NCBI GenBank assembly: GCA_027886175.1
Contig: JAJNNQ010000006.1
Coordinates: 744,001-808,000 of the forward strand
DNA: 64,000 nucleotides
Source: Phylloscopus collybita
Lineage: Eukaryota; Chordata; Aves; Passeriformes; Phylloscopidae
Direction: 5' to 3'
Numbering within the stretch: the stretch's first letter is position 1; the number at the start of each line of letters is the position of its first letter. The notes under the pieces are model-generated. The model worked only from the letters and a program-made list of their open reading frames with translations, was not told the DNA's origin and ran no database searches. The position numbers were made by a program, and so were the translations under genes. This document shows positions 14,697 through 26,900 of the stretch, one piece after another.

Positions 14697-14915
14697 TTAT
14701 AAAAACATGTTGCCTTTACTGTGCTCAAATTTACTATTCAGATCTCTGGATTTTCTTATAAGAGCTTTCTTTTGTGCTTCATCAAAGCGATTGACTTTGA
14801 GATCCTGCTCTCGGTCAAATGGCCTTCTTTCCTGAGGTTTGCTCTTTTCTTCAGATGCTTTGCTCTTCAGCTTTTTCTGGTGGATGTCCATGAGAGACTC
14901 GGACCTCTTTGACTC
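14697..14915 (-). CDS. GPALPP1: GPALPP1 terminal coding exon 8 (278-349)
   Basis: It encodes ESKRSESLMDIHQKKLKSK, then KPQERRPFDREQDLKVNRFD, EAQKKALIRKSRDLN and the conserved end KGNMFL, with TAA at 14697-14699. The acceptor ttttttccag follows a strong pyrimidine tract. Confidence 0.97.
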   Translation of the reverse strand, partial: ESKRSESLMDIHQKKLKSKASEEKSKPQERRPFDREQDLKVNRFDEAQKKALIRKSRDLNSKFEHSKGNMFL

Positions 14916-17900
14916 CTGGAAAAAATGAGGAGGAAGAGGAAGTAAAGTATTAAAGAATATCAACAACATACAGAAAATCCAAATGGAAAGACTGAAGTCA
15001 GGAAGGCTAAAAATTCCAGAAAAAGACAACTTAGTAACTGGATATAGAATGATAAATTTAGCATACAAGGAGTAGAAAGTGTGAGCAATCTTGCCTAGGC
15101 TAAAATAGTAATAATTCACTGACATAGATGGCCATAATGTTGTAGATAGCCATGATGTTGTTGAATCTCCACAGACAATGCAGATAAATTATAAACATAA
15201 TGCAAAAGAAATATAAAAGTTGCTCTGACATTATTGGCAGAATGAGGACACCCTGTCAAAAGAAATATCTCAAAGTACAGGCCTAGTTTCCTGTGCACAT
15301 CCCCTAAACACCTGGATTTGGTCACTGCTAGGGTCAGGAACAAGCTAGACACCCTTTTAATCTTTCATGCACTACAGTGGGTTTTTATATGTGTGCTCCT
15401 AACTTTGAATCATCTGTTGAAAGCCCACTGGACGAAGTCACAGGTTTGAGCTGGAGCATGTGTTTTGCCAACTTGAGGGCTTTAGCTGCATTTCTTAGAG
15501 AAAATGATCCAGCTAAAGCACAACATAAAGCTTCTGCTGATTTCACACAGGAGCAGTATTAGCTTTCACAAGACCATGAGGCCCCTCATTTACTCAGACA
15601 CAGTGCATTTGTGTATCTAAACCAATTCTCTCATCAAAAAGTGCAAAAGTTGAGCAGCTCTGTTTTCTCATGATTTTCCTTCACTTCCTGTGCAAACACT
15701 ACATCACACATGCAAATAATAGCTTATGCATGAGTTAAGAAAAGATTCTTATGTAAAACAGACAGTACTTATACATGATGTAACTGTGTCAGTGTTGACA
15801 AAATTGCACCAGAGGATGTATGTTTCATCAGCATCAAAAGAAGAAACTACTTTAAGAATGAAATCTGTTCTAGTGAAGTATCCTTGGTAAATGTCAGTGG
15901 AGAAAGAAACAGGAAAGAATAGAGGAAAAAACTTTAAAAGGAAAATACCCACAACAACCACCTGAAAATCAGAAAAGAGCCGATTTAACAAAAAGAAAAA
16001 ACAAAAAAAACCCCAAAAGAACCAAAGAAACATTGTTCTTAAACTTTGAGACAACTTCATGAATCTTAGAAACAGCAAAGGCCTGCATATGTTTTATTTC
16101 AGCAATGGAAGAGAACAAAACCCATAGTTTTACATGAAAATTATTCTACTATCTTCACAGTGACAATAGAAAGAGACACTAAGGAAGAACCTTAAGACAG
16201 AATGCTAATAGCTCTTGATTTGCGAGTCCAGGAAATCATATTTCACAGGAGAAACATATGATTTAATGAACTACAAATAAATTACCAGTAGTGCCAGATA
16301 AACACGTAAAATAAGCCAAAGATACGATTCTCAAGTTAATTGTCCTCTCACGAGACAAGACTGCCTTCCAGAAGAGTTCAGGCCATACATCAGAAAGAAC
16401 TGGAAGTAAGATCTGTAAGGCAGGCAGTGGTCTACACACTCTGAGGGACAGGGCTGACAGACAGAAAAGTGAGAGGGAATTTGACACAGAGTTCAGATTT
16501 CTAGTAATCAACATCTGTCTGTGAACATTATCTGCTCCTCTAGAGACTGAGAAAAACTACATGTAATGAAGTTGGTGTAATGAGTAGTTATTGTAATTAA
16601 TGACAGAGGGTAATTAATGTGGTGACCTGCTTAGCCCATCAAGCCTCTTTTAGGTTAGTGCATATGTTGGCCTAAAAGTTAAACCTGCACTACTGTTTTA
16701 TTCTTGAGATGTCAGTAATTGGGTGAAACAAGCTAATATTTAAATTAAGGTCCCAGCAACTGTGTCCTGACATGAGGATGACTGAAGGAAAGCACCATCT
16801 AAAACTGAGGCAACATACACAAATCCAAATTCTGTCAGTTTGGAGAGGACCCAATCCTGCTCTTGTTGACATTAATGCCAAGTATTCTAATGTCTTAAAA
16901 CAGCAGTAGGTTTGGGCACTAAAAGGGAAAACTCTAGTGGCATCACCATGGAAACTAGCTGCACTAGAAATGAGAACCAGAAGAAGAATGAAGAACTAAA
17001 GGAAATAGAGGAAGTATTTTGTGATTACACTTACATTGTATGAAGTCACCTGCTCAGTAAGCCTCTTGTCTCTCTCAGATAATACCATTTCTTCATTATC
17101 CTTACTGCTTGACTTTTTTGCCTCTTCTCTTTCCTGATGAGTAGAAGAAAAGCACATGCCATAGGAATCAGAAAGTCTGAAGTAAAAAAGCAAGCAAATC
17201 TATATCTATTTTAATTAAATATGGAGTGTAAAGGCCATGATAGAGGCCATCAGATATTTTCTGCTCAGCTTGATAGAAGAAGAAACTGGACATGCTAATT
17301 GGAAAGTCAATGAGCTGATGCAGAGTATCTGACTGCTGCACAAAGGGAGCAGAAATAAATGCATATCAATGATATCTAATGTTGTTACTCCATTGCAGTT
17401 ATCTTCAAGCCTGAATTAGTAAATTTTGGTAACAAAGAAAAATCTGGGAAAGAAAATTTCACTGAACAACCCACAGTATCTTTACCTTGTTTTCACAGAA
17501 CATCAGTAACACCTACTGCCTGCAAGTGTATATGAATGAATAAATAAATGCTCACCTTGGCTTTTCTCTCTCTGTCAGCTGGAGTATCTGTCCAAACAGA
17601 TCTATCCCCTGATTTGTCATCAGTTCGTCTCTTGAATGTTCTTGGGCCAAATCCAAAGCTTTTCAGCTCAGGTGGAAGCTCTGTCATCCATGATTCCCTG
17701 GAAACTTGTTTGGGTTCATCCTTTACAAAAGAAGTAGGGGTGGAAGGAAGAGTGAAAAAGCATAATCAAAAATTACTGTCTGAATCTCTTGGCTTCCAGC
17801 AGAAATCACAGACTTCTTTGCTTTGTGTTAACACCTGCAAATGTGTAGCATCCCAAGTAGAACTGCAACCAGGTTTACACATAAACAGGCAAAGAGAAAG

Positions 17901-20900
17901 ACAAACACACTCTGGCAACAAAATACTAGAAATTAAGAAATCCAACTCACACTGTCTGCTGAAGTAAGCTTTTCTTTCATTCTCTGAGCTCTGCGTTCAA
18001 ACTCTTTAGCCACATCAGACTCCACTGGTCCTTTTGCAGGCATTGGGCCTATAAAATTGTCTTCATCCTCGCTACTATCTGCCAGCTTCCAAAAATAAAA
18101 CAGTTCTTTCAAACATAGTGTTAAGAGCATCAAGAAACACTTTACCTTAATAGAATTAGAATGACTTTGTCTATAAGAGCATATAAACCTAATGCAACAC
18201 ATCTCCCAGACAACAAAAACTTGGATTAGAACTCATCCAGAGTTGTTCTAGCACTTGAACATGGATACTTTGTCTCCATTTTGCCAAAAGAAGCATCTCT
18301 TGTCTGAGGCAAGACTGCTGGTAAAGGCACTGGCAGCACACAAAGCCCTGCTACTTTACATTTACTGCATGCAGACATGCAGCCTCTGTGGCTGTGGGTA
18401 AATTTGGAACACACAAACCATCAACTTCCATATTTTGGGCTTTTCACACAATTTCACACTGCAAGAACTGTCTCAAGATCAGATTCTGTACAGATGCCCA
18501 AAAGATTAAAGTCTGAGGTAGGGGACCAGTGCCATGTATGGTACTACGCCCCTGCGTGCACAGCATCTCTAACTAATCCCCTGGCTCTGTCATTCACTTC
18601 TTTGATTCCTCATGGATCCCTTCAGGAAGAATTTCTTCACTGCAAGGGTTATCAAGCGTTCGAAGACTGCCAAGGTGGTGGTGGAGTCACCATTCCTGGA
18701 ATTGCTCAGAAAATGACTGCATGTGGCTTTTAGTACCACGATCTAGTTGACAAGGTGGTGATGGGTCAAAGGCTGGACTCAATGATCGTGGGAGTCTTTT
18801 CCAGCTTAATCATTCCATGATTCTGACATTGCATTCTAAGCATTGTTTTGGAGAAGGGCTAAAAATATAAGTTTGTTAGGGACCAGATGCCAGTAAAAAT
18901 CTTCCTAGTTGCCAGGGGTTGTACAGAAAGCTCACTGGCGCCTCCCTCCAAGTAAAAACAGTACAGATGTGGATGGAAGCAAAATTAGACAGAAAATGGT
19001 GATGCCACAGTGCCCTGGGAGCAAATCTAACGTGCCCAATATCTACAGAAGATTTCCCTACAGTCTGACTGTGCGTGATAAAGCAATGGGAGGAGGATGA
19101 CAAGGCTGTATAGCCAAGAAGCACAAAGCATTACTTGAGAACACACAAGGTGGTGAGTCATTAGATTCACTAAAGCAAAGTGAAGAGTCAGCATGCTCTA
19201 AAGATGTACTTGAATACAAAATAATTAAATAATTTTAAAAAGCCAACAAGAAATTACTCATATTCAAAAATAAGAAGGAGTATTATTAGGAAAAGGTAAT
19301 ACAAAGATAATTATTGGGAAGAGAAGAGAGGTAAGTTCTGTAATACCTGTAAAAAAGCTGATGCTAGAAGATGTATCTATGAGAAAAGAGACTTGTTTGC
19401 AAAATATAAAAGCAGACCAGGTTTGACATCTCTGCCTCAAGAGATTTGTCACAATGATAAATTGCTTAATCGTTATTTGGAGTTATAAGACGATGAGTAT
19501 CTCAGAAATGTCAGATAATCTTTCTGCACGATGAATTAGAACACCACTCACTGTAGGAGGCTGGAGAATTATATGCTTTGCAACTACTAACAAAAAAGGG
19601 AAGTTTCAGAGCAGCCTTTGCATCCTTCCTTCCTTCCTAGGGTGTCTAGCATCTCCCATAGTGTCTGGGAGTTAAATGTAAAAATATAAGTATTTTAAAA
19701 ATAAATAGAAAAACTATTAATTCTCCCAAAGAATTAATATTCAGTTTATCATAGCATGAGAGAGATCCACTCGCCTAAGCACTGGTATCCAGCACCATTT
19801 TTGGTGTCTTAGGGTCAGCTTAGAAGGTGCTGCTCAAGAAGGGCATGACCTTCCCTGAAAATGCTATTCCCTACCTGCCAGGCCCTCCCACAGGCAATTT
19901 GGATCCCTCAGAATGGTACTGGCAGCCCATGTTTAGGGAGTTCAGTCTTCTCCATAGCTGTATTTTATCACACGTCTTGTTCCTGCATGTTCTTTAGCAG
20001 CACTTTATGCATTATTTTGCAACCAAGAATGGCAGACTAGAGAACCAGTTTTTACCTAACATGACCAGGAAAGTCAAAAAACATGAACCAAAAAAGTGTG
20101 TCAGTGTCACTGTCCTGCACCTCACTCCCAGTTACAGGTATGTCCTGCAACTGCCAAGAACAATTTAGTGACACTGTAATGCCATTCTTGATCATATTCT
20201 TTTGGATAAACTTATTTAAAGGTTGTAGCCACAAGTAAACATCTTTCAGGAGGTGAAGATGTGTTTTCTGCCTGCATTTTAGGATGCTAAGAATGTTTGT
20301 ATTCAGTGAGTGCACCATCTATTTAACAGCAAAAGCACAACAAACCAGACCAGTCTTTTTGGTTTGTTTGGTTTTTTTTTGGTTTTTTTTTTGGGTTGTT
20401 TTTTTTTTTGTTTTGTTTTTTTGTTTTTTGTTTTAAGGCTTATTTATGCTCCAGTAATTGACTCCAGCAAAAATATGCCAGACACTTTCTGGTCCAAAAT
20501 TAAACTGTCATCCTGAGAAGTACGTCTGGTAGTCTCTTTCAGGCTGCAACTTGTTTAACCATTTCAGATAGCTTGTACTGAAATAAAAGGCCTCTCTTTT
20601 CACAAACCTGGGGATGGGATTCTGACGAAACAGATGGTCCTATGAAACATCTGCTCCTGGTGTCCTCTGAAGGTTTCCTAAAGCCAGGTGGTAATGCAGG
20701 ACCTATAATGGGCCTTGACAATGGGGGAAAAAAAAAGAAAAAAAATTCTTTGTTTTTCAGTTGAGGGGGGAAAAAATATAAACAGATCACTATAAAATAC
20801 ACTTCCCATGCCAAGTGTGCCCCTCTGCACACATACTGTAGAAATAACTGAATAAGAGTATCTGCATTTTCCATAAGGACTTGTGCAGACAGTTTTGATG

Positions 20901-23900
20901 CAAAAAACCAGGAAAGTTGCAGCATGTAGTCAAGGAAATCCACTTTTTTCTTCCCTAACTTCCTTCACCAGATTCAAGAGCAATGAAAGGTGATAAGAAA
21001 AAGATACACTCCTTTTCAATCAACAAACCCAATTTCGTTTTTCTTGTCTTGTACCTCAATTTCACTGTCCTTTGATAAGCAGAAACAATGAAATGCTCTG
21101 GTATTATTTTACCTTGGAGTGGGAAAGAGAGAAGAAAAGCTTTGTGAGTCCAGGTAACTTCACTGATTTGTTTTTAAGCAGCAGCTCTGCAAGCAATGTA
21201 ACTAAGTTGTCTCCACAAATAAAGAAAGGTGAGAATTCTTTGGTGAAAAGAATACTACAGACTGTGCTTGCTGTATTGAAAGGCTTTTGAATGTGGGCTC
21301 CTCTTAATAATCCACCATAATATTCTTTAAAGCTAATAAAAACTAATTAAAAACCCAAACAGCTGTCACCTGAAGACATAACCAAGTGACAGTATCCTTC
21401 CAACTTAACAGCAGACCTTGTTTATTATGACCTTCAGTTGTGAGCTGTAGGTTATCAAAAGTAACAACACCTGAATTGAAATTGCTAATTATGGCCTTCA
21501 TTCAATCCCATGTAATCTAATCAAGTACAGCCCTGCTGTAGTGGTATTATTGTCAAGCTTTAAGAAGGGGAAATAAAAGACACAAATTTTCGTTGAAGAA
21601 CCAACCACAGATATACAAACACGAACAATAAATATAAGACCTCAGGCCAGGCAGGACAAGGACACTGGTAAGATTTTAAACTCAGGCAAGAAGTTTGGGT
21701 TCGTTTTGAAGTTCCACCCCCATCTAGCTGCTTCAGTTTTATCTTCCTTCCTTCCTTCCTTCCTACTTTCTTGTTAAGACCATGTTTTAAATTCCTAATG
21801 TAATTTAAAGAGTTTAAACTTACACAGATACAGCCAAAAAAAAATCTTTTTAGTACACAAGTACTTTTATTCTGCATGGAGAGACAGATTAACCAAACTA
21901 TAAAAAAAAGCTCTCTACTAAAATATATAGAAGCATCTATGTTATGGGCTCTATCTGTGCAACCTGTGAAAAAGAACCGATCTCAAATGCTCTGTCTTGA
22001 TTATGTCACAGCTCAAAGGCTCTTTAGGGAACAGAAAAATAGTTCTTATATTCATCCTTCCTATGCTTTCCACTTCTTATGCTTTTTTTTCTCCCCCACA
22101 TGGACATCTCTTCAGTCTTTCCTCAGCAATACACAGGTGGCACGACCCTTAACAGTTTCCTGGATGTCCAAAGGGTCTCTGAACAGTTGATTTGAATCTA
22201 AATACTAGTAATATTTTAACTCTGATAATATATTGACTCTAATAATATATTAACTACTAATAAAAAACTGGTAAACACATTTTACTGATGTAGGCAACCT
22301 CAGTACCTATACGGGTTCAAAAATACCCCCCAAACTCTTGGACTAAGCTTTAATTTAAGGACTCTTGCATTTCATATACAGCAAAGAACAGTCTCTGTTG
22401 TTGGACTTGGAAGTCCTTGCTAATGCATATTTCAAGATGGGTGTTTCAGCATTCTTCTGATGTATAACATAAAATTTTTTAAGATCACCCTCACTCTTTA
22501 CCTTGATGTGTGAACACTTCAGAAACATTTATGACTGCTGCACTTCTGTCTAACCTTGATAAACAGTAATATAATCTTCAAAACTGAAGGAAATCTTTTC
22601 ACATATACATTTTATGCTGGAATTATTCAAACCATTTTCAACAAGCTGCAGATTGCCACACGAGCTGCCCCTAATCATGAACGTGTTGCTTTGACAAGTC
22701 TGGAAAAGATGTAAGAGAACAAAAGCTTTATAGAAGAATGAGTATGTCACACGGAACTGATAAACAGCCTGTCCACACGCTGAAACAAACGACCTGCATT
22801 TGTTTCAATTATTCATGGCTCAGTTGGCAGCTGGCAATCTGCTCAAGGCTTAAGGGCAATGCAGCAGGCACACAGCAGCATCGTGGCTGTGCCCTGCACA
22901 GCTTACACGCCTCCCAGACTCCCAGGTGTGCGGGGGTGGAAGATAGACAAGGCTCTTCCCACTCATCACACCGCTCCCACCTAGTCAGGGAATCAGGCTG
23001 GTGCAAAACAGCTCTCCTCAATCTGCTCTCTCAGTGCGTGCTAGGAGCAATTGTATGGGGAGGTAGGAAAAAACAACAGAGAGAGTGCCAAGTGCCTTCT
23101 ACTGCTTTAATCTATCACAGACACAGAGCAGACTCTTGCCTCAATGTCACAGAATCATAGAATATTCTGAGTGAGAAGGGACCCACAAGGATCATCAAGT
23201 CCAACTCTTGAGTGAATGGCCCCCTCCTCTTCCATTTACCACAATTCATGTCAAAGATCAAGAAAGCAAGAAGGCTACCTCTGCTGATATTAGAAGTCAC
23301 TAGCCTTTTTTCTTAAATAGAGAATACATTATTTTTAACAGCCTGCTAAATTTTATAATTAAAATAATGCTTTGTGCATACAGAACACAAGAAAAATGAA
23401 AAAGAAATTAATTTGTGGGACCACCAAAGCACCAAATGATCCCACTGAGCATGACATCCACAACTACAAGAGTTTTTTGATTACAGCAAAGTATAACCAA
23501 ATGTACATGAGAAAGATACTTCCAAATAACCTTAGTTACATAAATTCTTGCTTAGTTACATAAATTTTATGCTGCCAAGCATCATAAAAATTTATGCGAA
23601 CTAAAAAAAACCACCAAAAAACTTTGAAATTTCTTTTGAGATGGTATATTACACACACAGCTCAACAGTAAATTGAGTCATTTTCCTGGAACTGAAAACT
23701 CATACCTGACAGGCAAGTAGTATTTTATCTACCAACTCCCTGTTGCTCTGGAGAAGATAAAAGTGATCAAGAGACTCTTGTCCTTCTCATCAGGAAGTAT
23801 CCCCTTGGAAGCACCTATTTCACTATGGTCTGTAATTTCAAATTATGGAATGAAGTGCACAGACTGATGTAAAGACTAAAAGGCTGTGAGACACGGTTAA

Positions 23901-26900
23901 GTTCTGTATAGAAAATCCATATAATATTTTGGGGGGGGGGGAAGCATTTTATAACTGTAAGCAATCAAATGGAAAGCTTCCTGAGAGAAAAGGCATAAAT
24001 AATGCTTATTTCTGTAGACCTGACAGCCTCTTTTCTAGAAACCTACAGCGTTCAGAGTAGTTTTGTACCTGGAGACATACTAGCAATAATCCTTGATGCA
24101 TTAGCCAAGGACATGGTATTGCACCACACACAAGGTAACTGCTCCAGTCCCTCACAGACCAGAATGAACTCCAGAACTATGGGGCCTTGTGTAATTTATT
24201 TTTTTCTTCACTGATCCAAGACCCATCAAAATAAATGGAGGAAATTTGACATCCAAAATACATCTCAGAAAATTCACATTAGTTCTTTTACTCTCCTTCC
24301 AACCTGGTCTAGGAGGGCTGTGTGCTCTGCTTCAAGGGAATGATGTTCTTTTTCTCAGAACGTCGAGAGAGCATTACCTCTAATCATCTGAATCTCAAGT
24401 GCACAACTGAAATGTTCTGTAATAGTGATACAAAACATTTAATCTAAAATAATTGTGTTATAAGGAAAAGAATCTGAACATAATTCTATTTTAATTACCT
24501 CTCTGGAGAATCATCCTGTTTTTTAAATCCAGGAGGAAGAGCTGGCCCAAAAAAGCCATCATCATCGTCGTCTTCATGAATTCTTTTTGGCTTCCTGCAA
24601 ATACAGATTTCACTTAATAATTACCTTGACATGCATAGCAATTATCTACATTTTAAAAAGGGAAAAAACCACACAAAATTATTTCATAGGGTCTTCTGTA
24701 CTAAATACCCTGCCGTTACCAAGGAAACAGTGCAAAAGGATACAAAATTATTTGAAGCAATTAAAAATTTGTGAGTATAAGATTCATTCAAAAATGTTCT
24801 GACATTTAAAAAAGATAAAAAACCCTTAAAAACAACATTAAGAAAGCTTTTGCTGTAGAAAGAAGTTTAGTATAATGTTAAACTACCATTTTCTAGTCAC
24901 AAAGTAATTTAAAATTCAGTACACTTCTTTCTCCATTTTTATATGCTGTCTGCATTTTGAGTAGTATTTTTCCTGTTCAATTCTAATTAGCTGAAAAACT
25001 ATTGACTAAGACAACAAGAAAAAAACTGAATAATAATTACTCTAGCACTCATTAAGATGGCATAATGGCCTTCAAGTATCTTATACAAGGCCCAGAGCAA
25101 ACACACACAAATTCTTAACATAGCAATTGTGAGTAATCAACCCAACAAATTAGAGTATCTGCAGACTCTTGTTACTTGCTAACAATTCAGGGGTTTTTTT
25201 ATTAGAGTTGACTTAATTGAATGCATAAATTTATGTCCATAAGCAGGTCCTACGGCCTCTCAAAGAGAGCTAGTATTCCAAAACCAGGGCAAAACTCAAG
25301 TACCAAATACTTATGTAAATGGTAAGTGGTGTCTGTCCTTAGCATAAACATGCAAATTTGCAGAACTAAAATAAAACATGTAAGTGCAGAGATCCGACTG
25401 CCCCAAATAACTTAATTCTACTGTAGGGTGTCAAACAGGTCAGCTGAATGAACATTCTTGGCCATGAAGAACATGCAGAATATATAATCCAAAATTTTAC
25501 ACAGTTACAGAGTCCACCTTTTTTATACAACATTGTCCCTTTTTCATGAGTTAGATACATTACATTTGCAATACAATTTGTAAATATACAAGTATCACAA
25601 AAGCATACTCACTTGGGTGCTGGATCTCCTTCTGTCTCCTCTTCAGAATCTCTGTTTGTGTCTCTGGGTAGAGGAAGAGATTCTGAGTCGTCATCACTGT
25701 CAGGAGTTTCTGAGCTACAGCTGCTTTTGTAGTCCGGAGGCAGCGCTGGTCCTGCAACTGAACATACAGAGTTATTTGGGATCATAAAATCACAGAATGG
25801 CTTGGATTGGAAGGGACCTTAAAGATTATCTAGTTCCAAACTCCCTGCCATGGGCAGAGAACCTTCTACTAGCCCAGGTTTAATAAGGATACCTGCTAAA
25901 TGTTTCAAATGAGTATGATCTATGATGGCATTTCCAAAACACATATTTACTTGGAATTAATTTTATTCAGTCACTGCTCTCTCTAGCATTTAGAGAATGT
26001 AATTAAACAAACTTCTAGAATTTACTTCTTTCATCAACAACCTACCTTGAACTGTTCTGACTTAGGACATCACTAATCCATTACTACGTGAGCATCTTCT
26101 GGAAAAGTACTAGAAAGCCCTCTTTTATATAACAACTAATGTACAATGGATGTGGCAGAAACCAGTATATTTAAAAGAAACTACCAGCTTTAATAAAGCA
26201 TTTGAAGCTTACTAGTGAAGAAACACTTCATCTGTACATACACAGCGTGGGAGACCATAAATTCTTAAATGGGAGCATTTGTGACCATAACGTATTAAAT
26301 TAATTGCCAGCCTGTTTTAGGAATGGTTTAATGATTAAAGTTATTTCCAGTTCAGCTAAATGTGAACAGTAGGGACAGATTTAAGTACTCTGCTGAAAAA
26401 AAGGATGATTTAGGCATTCAGAGAATGAATTCAAGGAATTGCTGCTGTAAGAAGGCTAGGGTATTGGATGGAGCTCTCATGCCCCACTCAAACCTTCACC
26501 CTCTGGGGTAATATCTCAGCTAAATTAAAATTCAGATGCTGACACTCTAAGAGGCCTGAGCTGTTTCTGGCACTGTGCCCACCAGCAGACACTGATCTTT
26601 CTAGATTTATTTGGTTATACTACCATGTGCAGTGGGTCCAGAAGCAGCTTAGCCATAGATCCTAACAGCAAATGCCCCCAAAACAAGACCCTTAACACAG
26701 ATACCTTCACAGGCTCGATCAAGGAGTCAGCTGGAGCAAGTGAAAACCAGCAAGGTCCCAAGGTAAGAGGCCTTCCCAATCCAGGGCAAGGCACCCATTG
26801 ACACAAACACAGTACAAAACAGCCCACGTTCCCTTGTAATGGAGATTTGATTCTACTGATGATTTAGCATCCTGAGACACAGACACCATTCCCCCTCTTA

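Larger units (their letters stand above)
18086..20607 (-). other. GPALPP1: GPALPP1 intron 4
   Basis: The 2.5-kb intron holds an antisense CR1 fragment (18615-18826) and a T/G-rich simple repeat (20355-20434). Nothing else is recognised. Confidence 0.8.
20714..24498 (-). other. GPALPP1: GPALPP1 intron 3
   Basis: The 3.8-kb intron contains a (TTCC)n tract, an A/T-rich short tandem near 22218-22253, a CR1 stub at 23148, a 20-bp-period duplication with a hairpin at 23531-23604, and a G11 run. No exon or RNA gene was recognised. Confidence 0.8.

Noticed and set aside
18076..18085. Alternative acceptor 7 nt inside GPALPP1 exon 5 (CTGGCAG|ATAG)
   Set aside because: It would shift the frame and destroy the conserved DSSEDED and GPMPAKGP sequence; the upstream acceptor keeps phase 0.
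20355..20434. T-rich tract considered as a retroposon poly(A) tail
   Set aside because: It is interspersed with G in a (TTTTG)n pattern and no element body lies beside it, so it is listed as a simple repeat.
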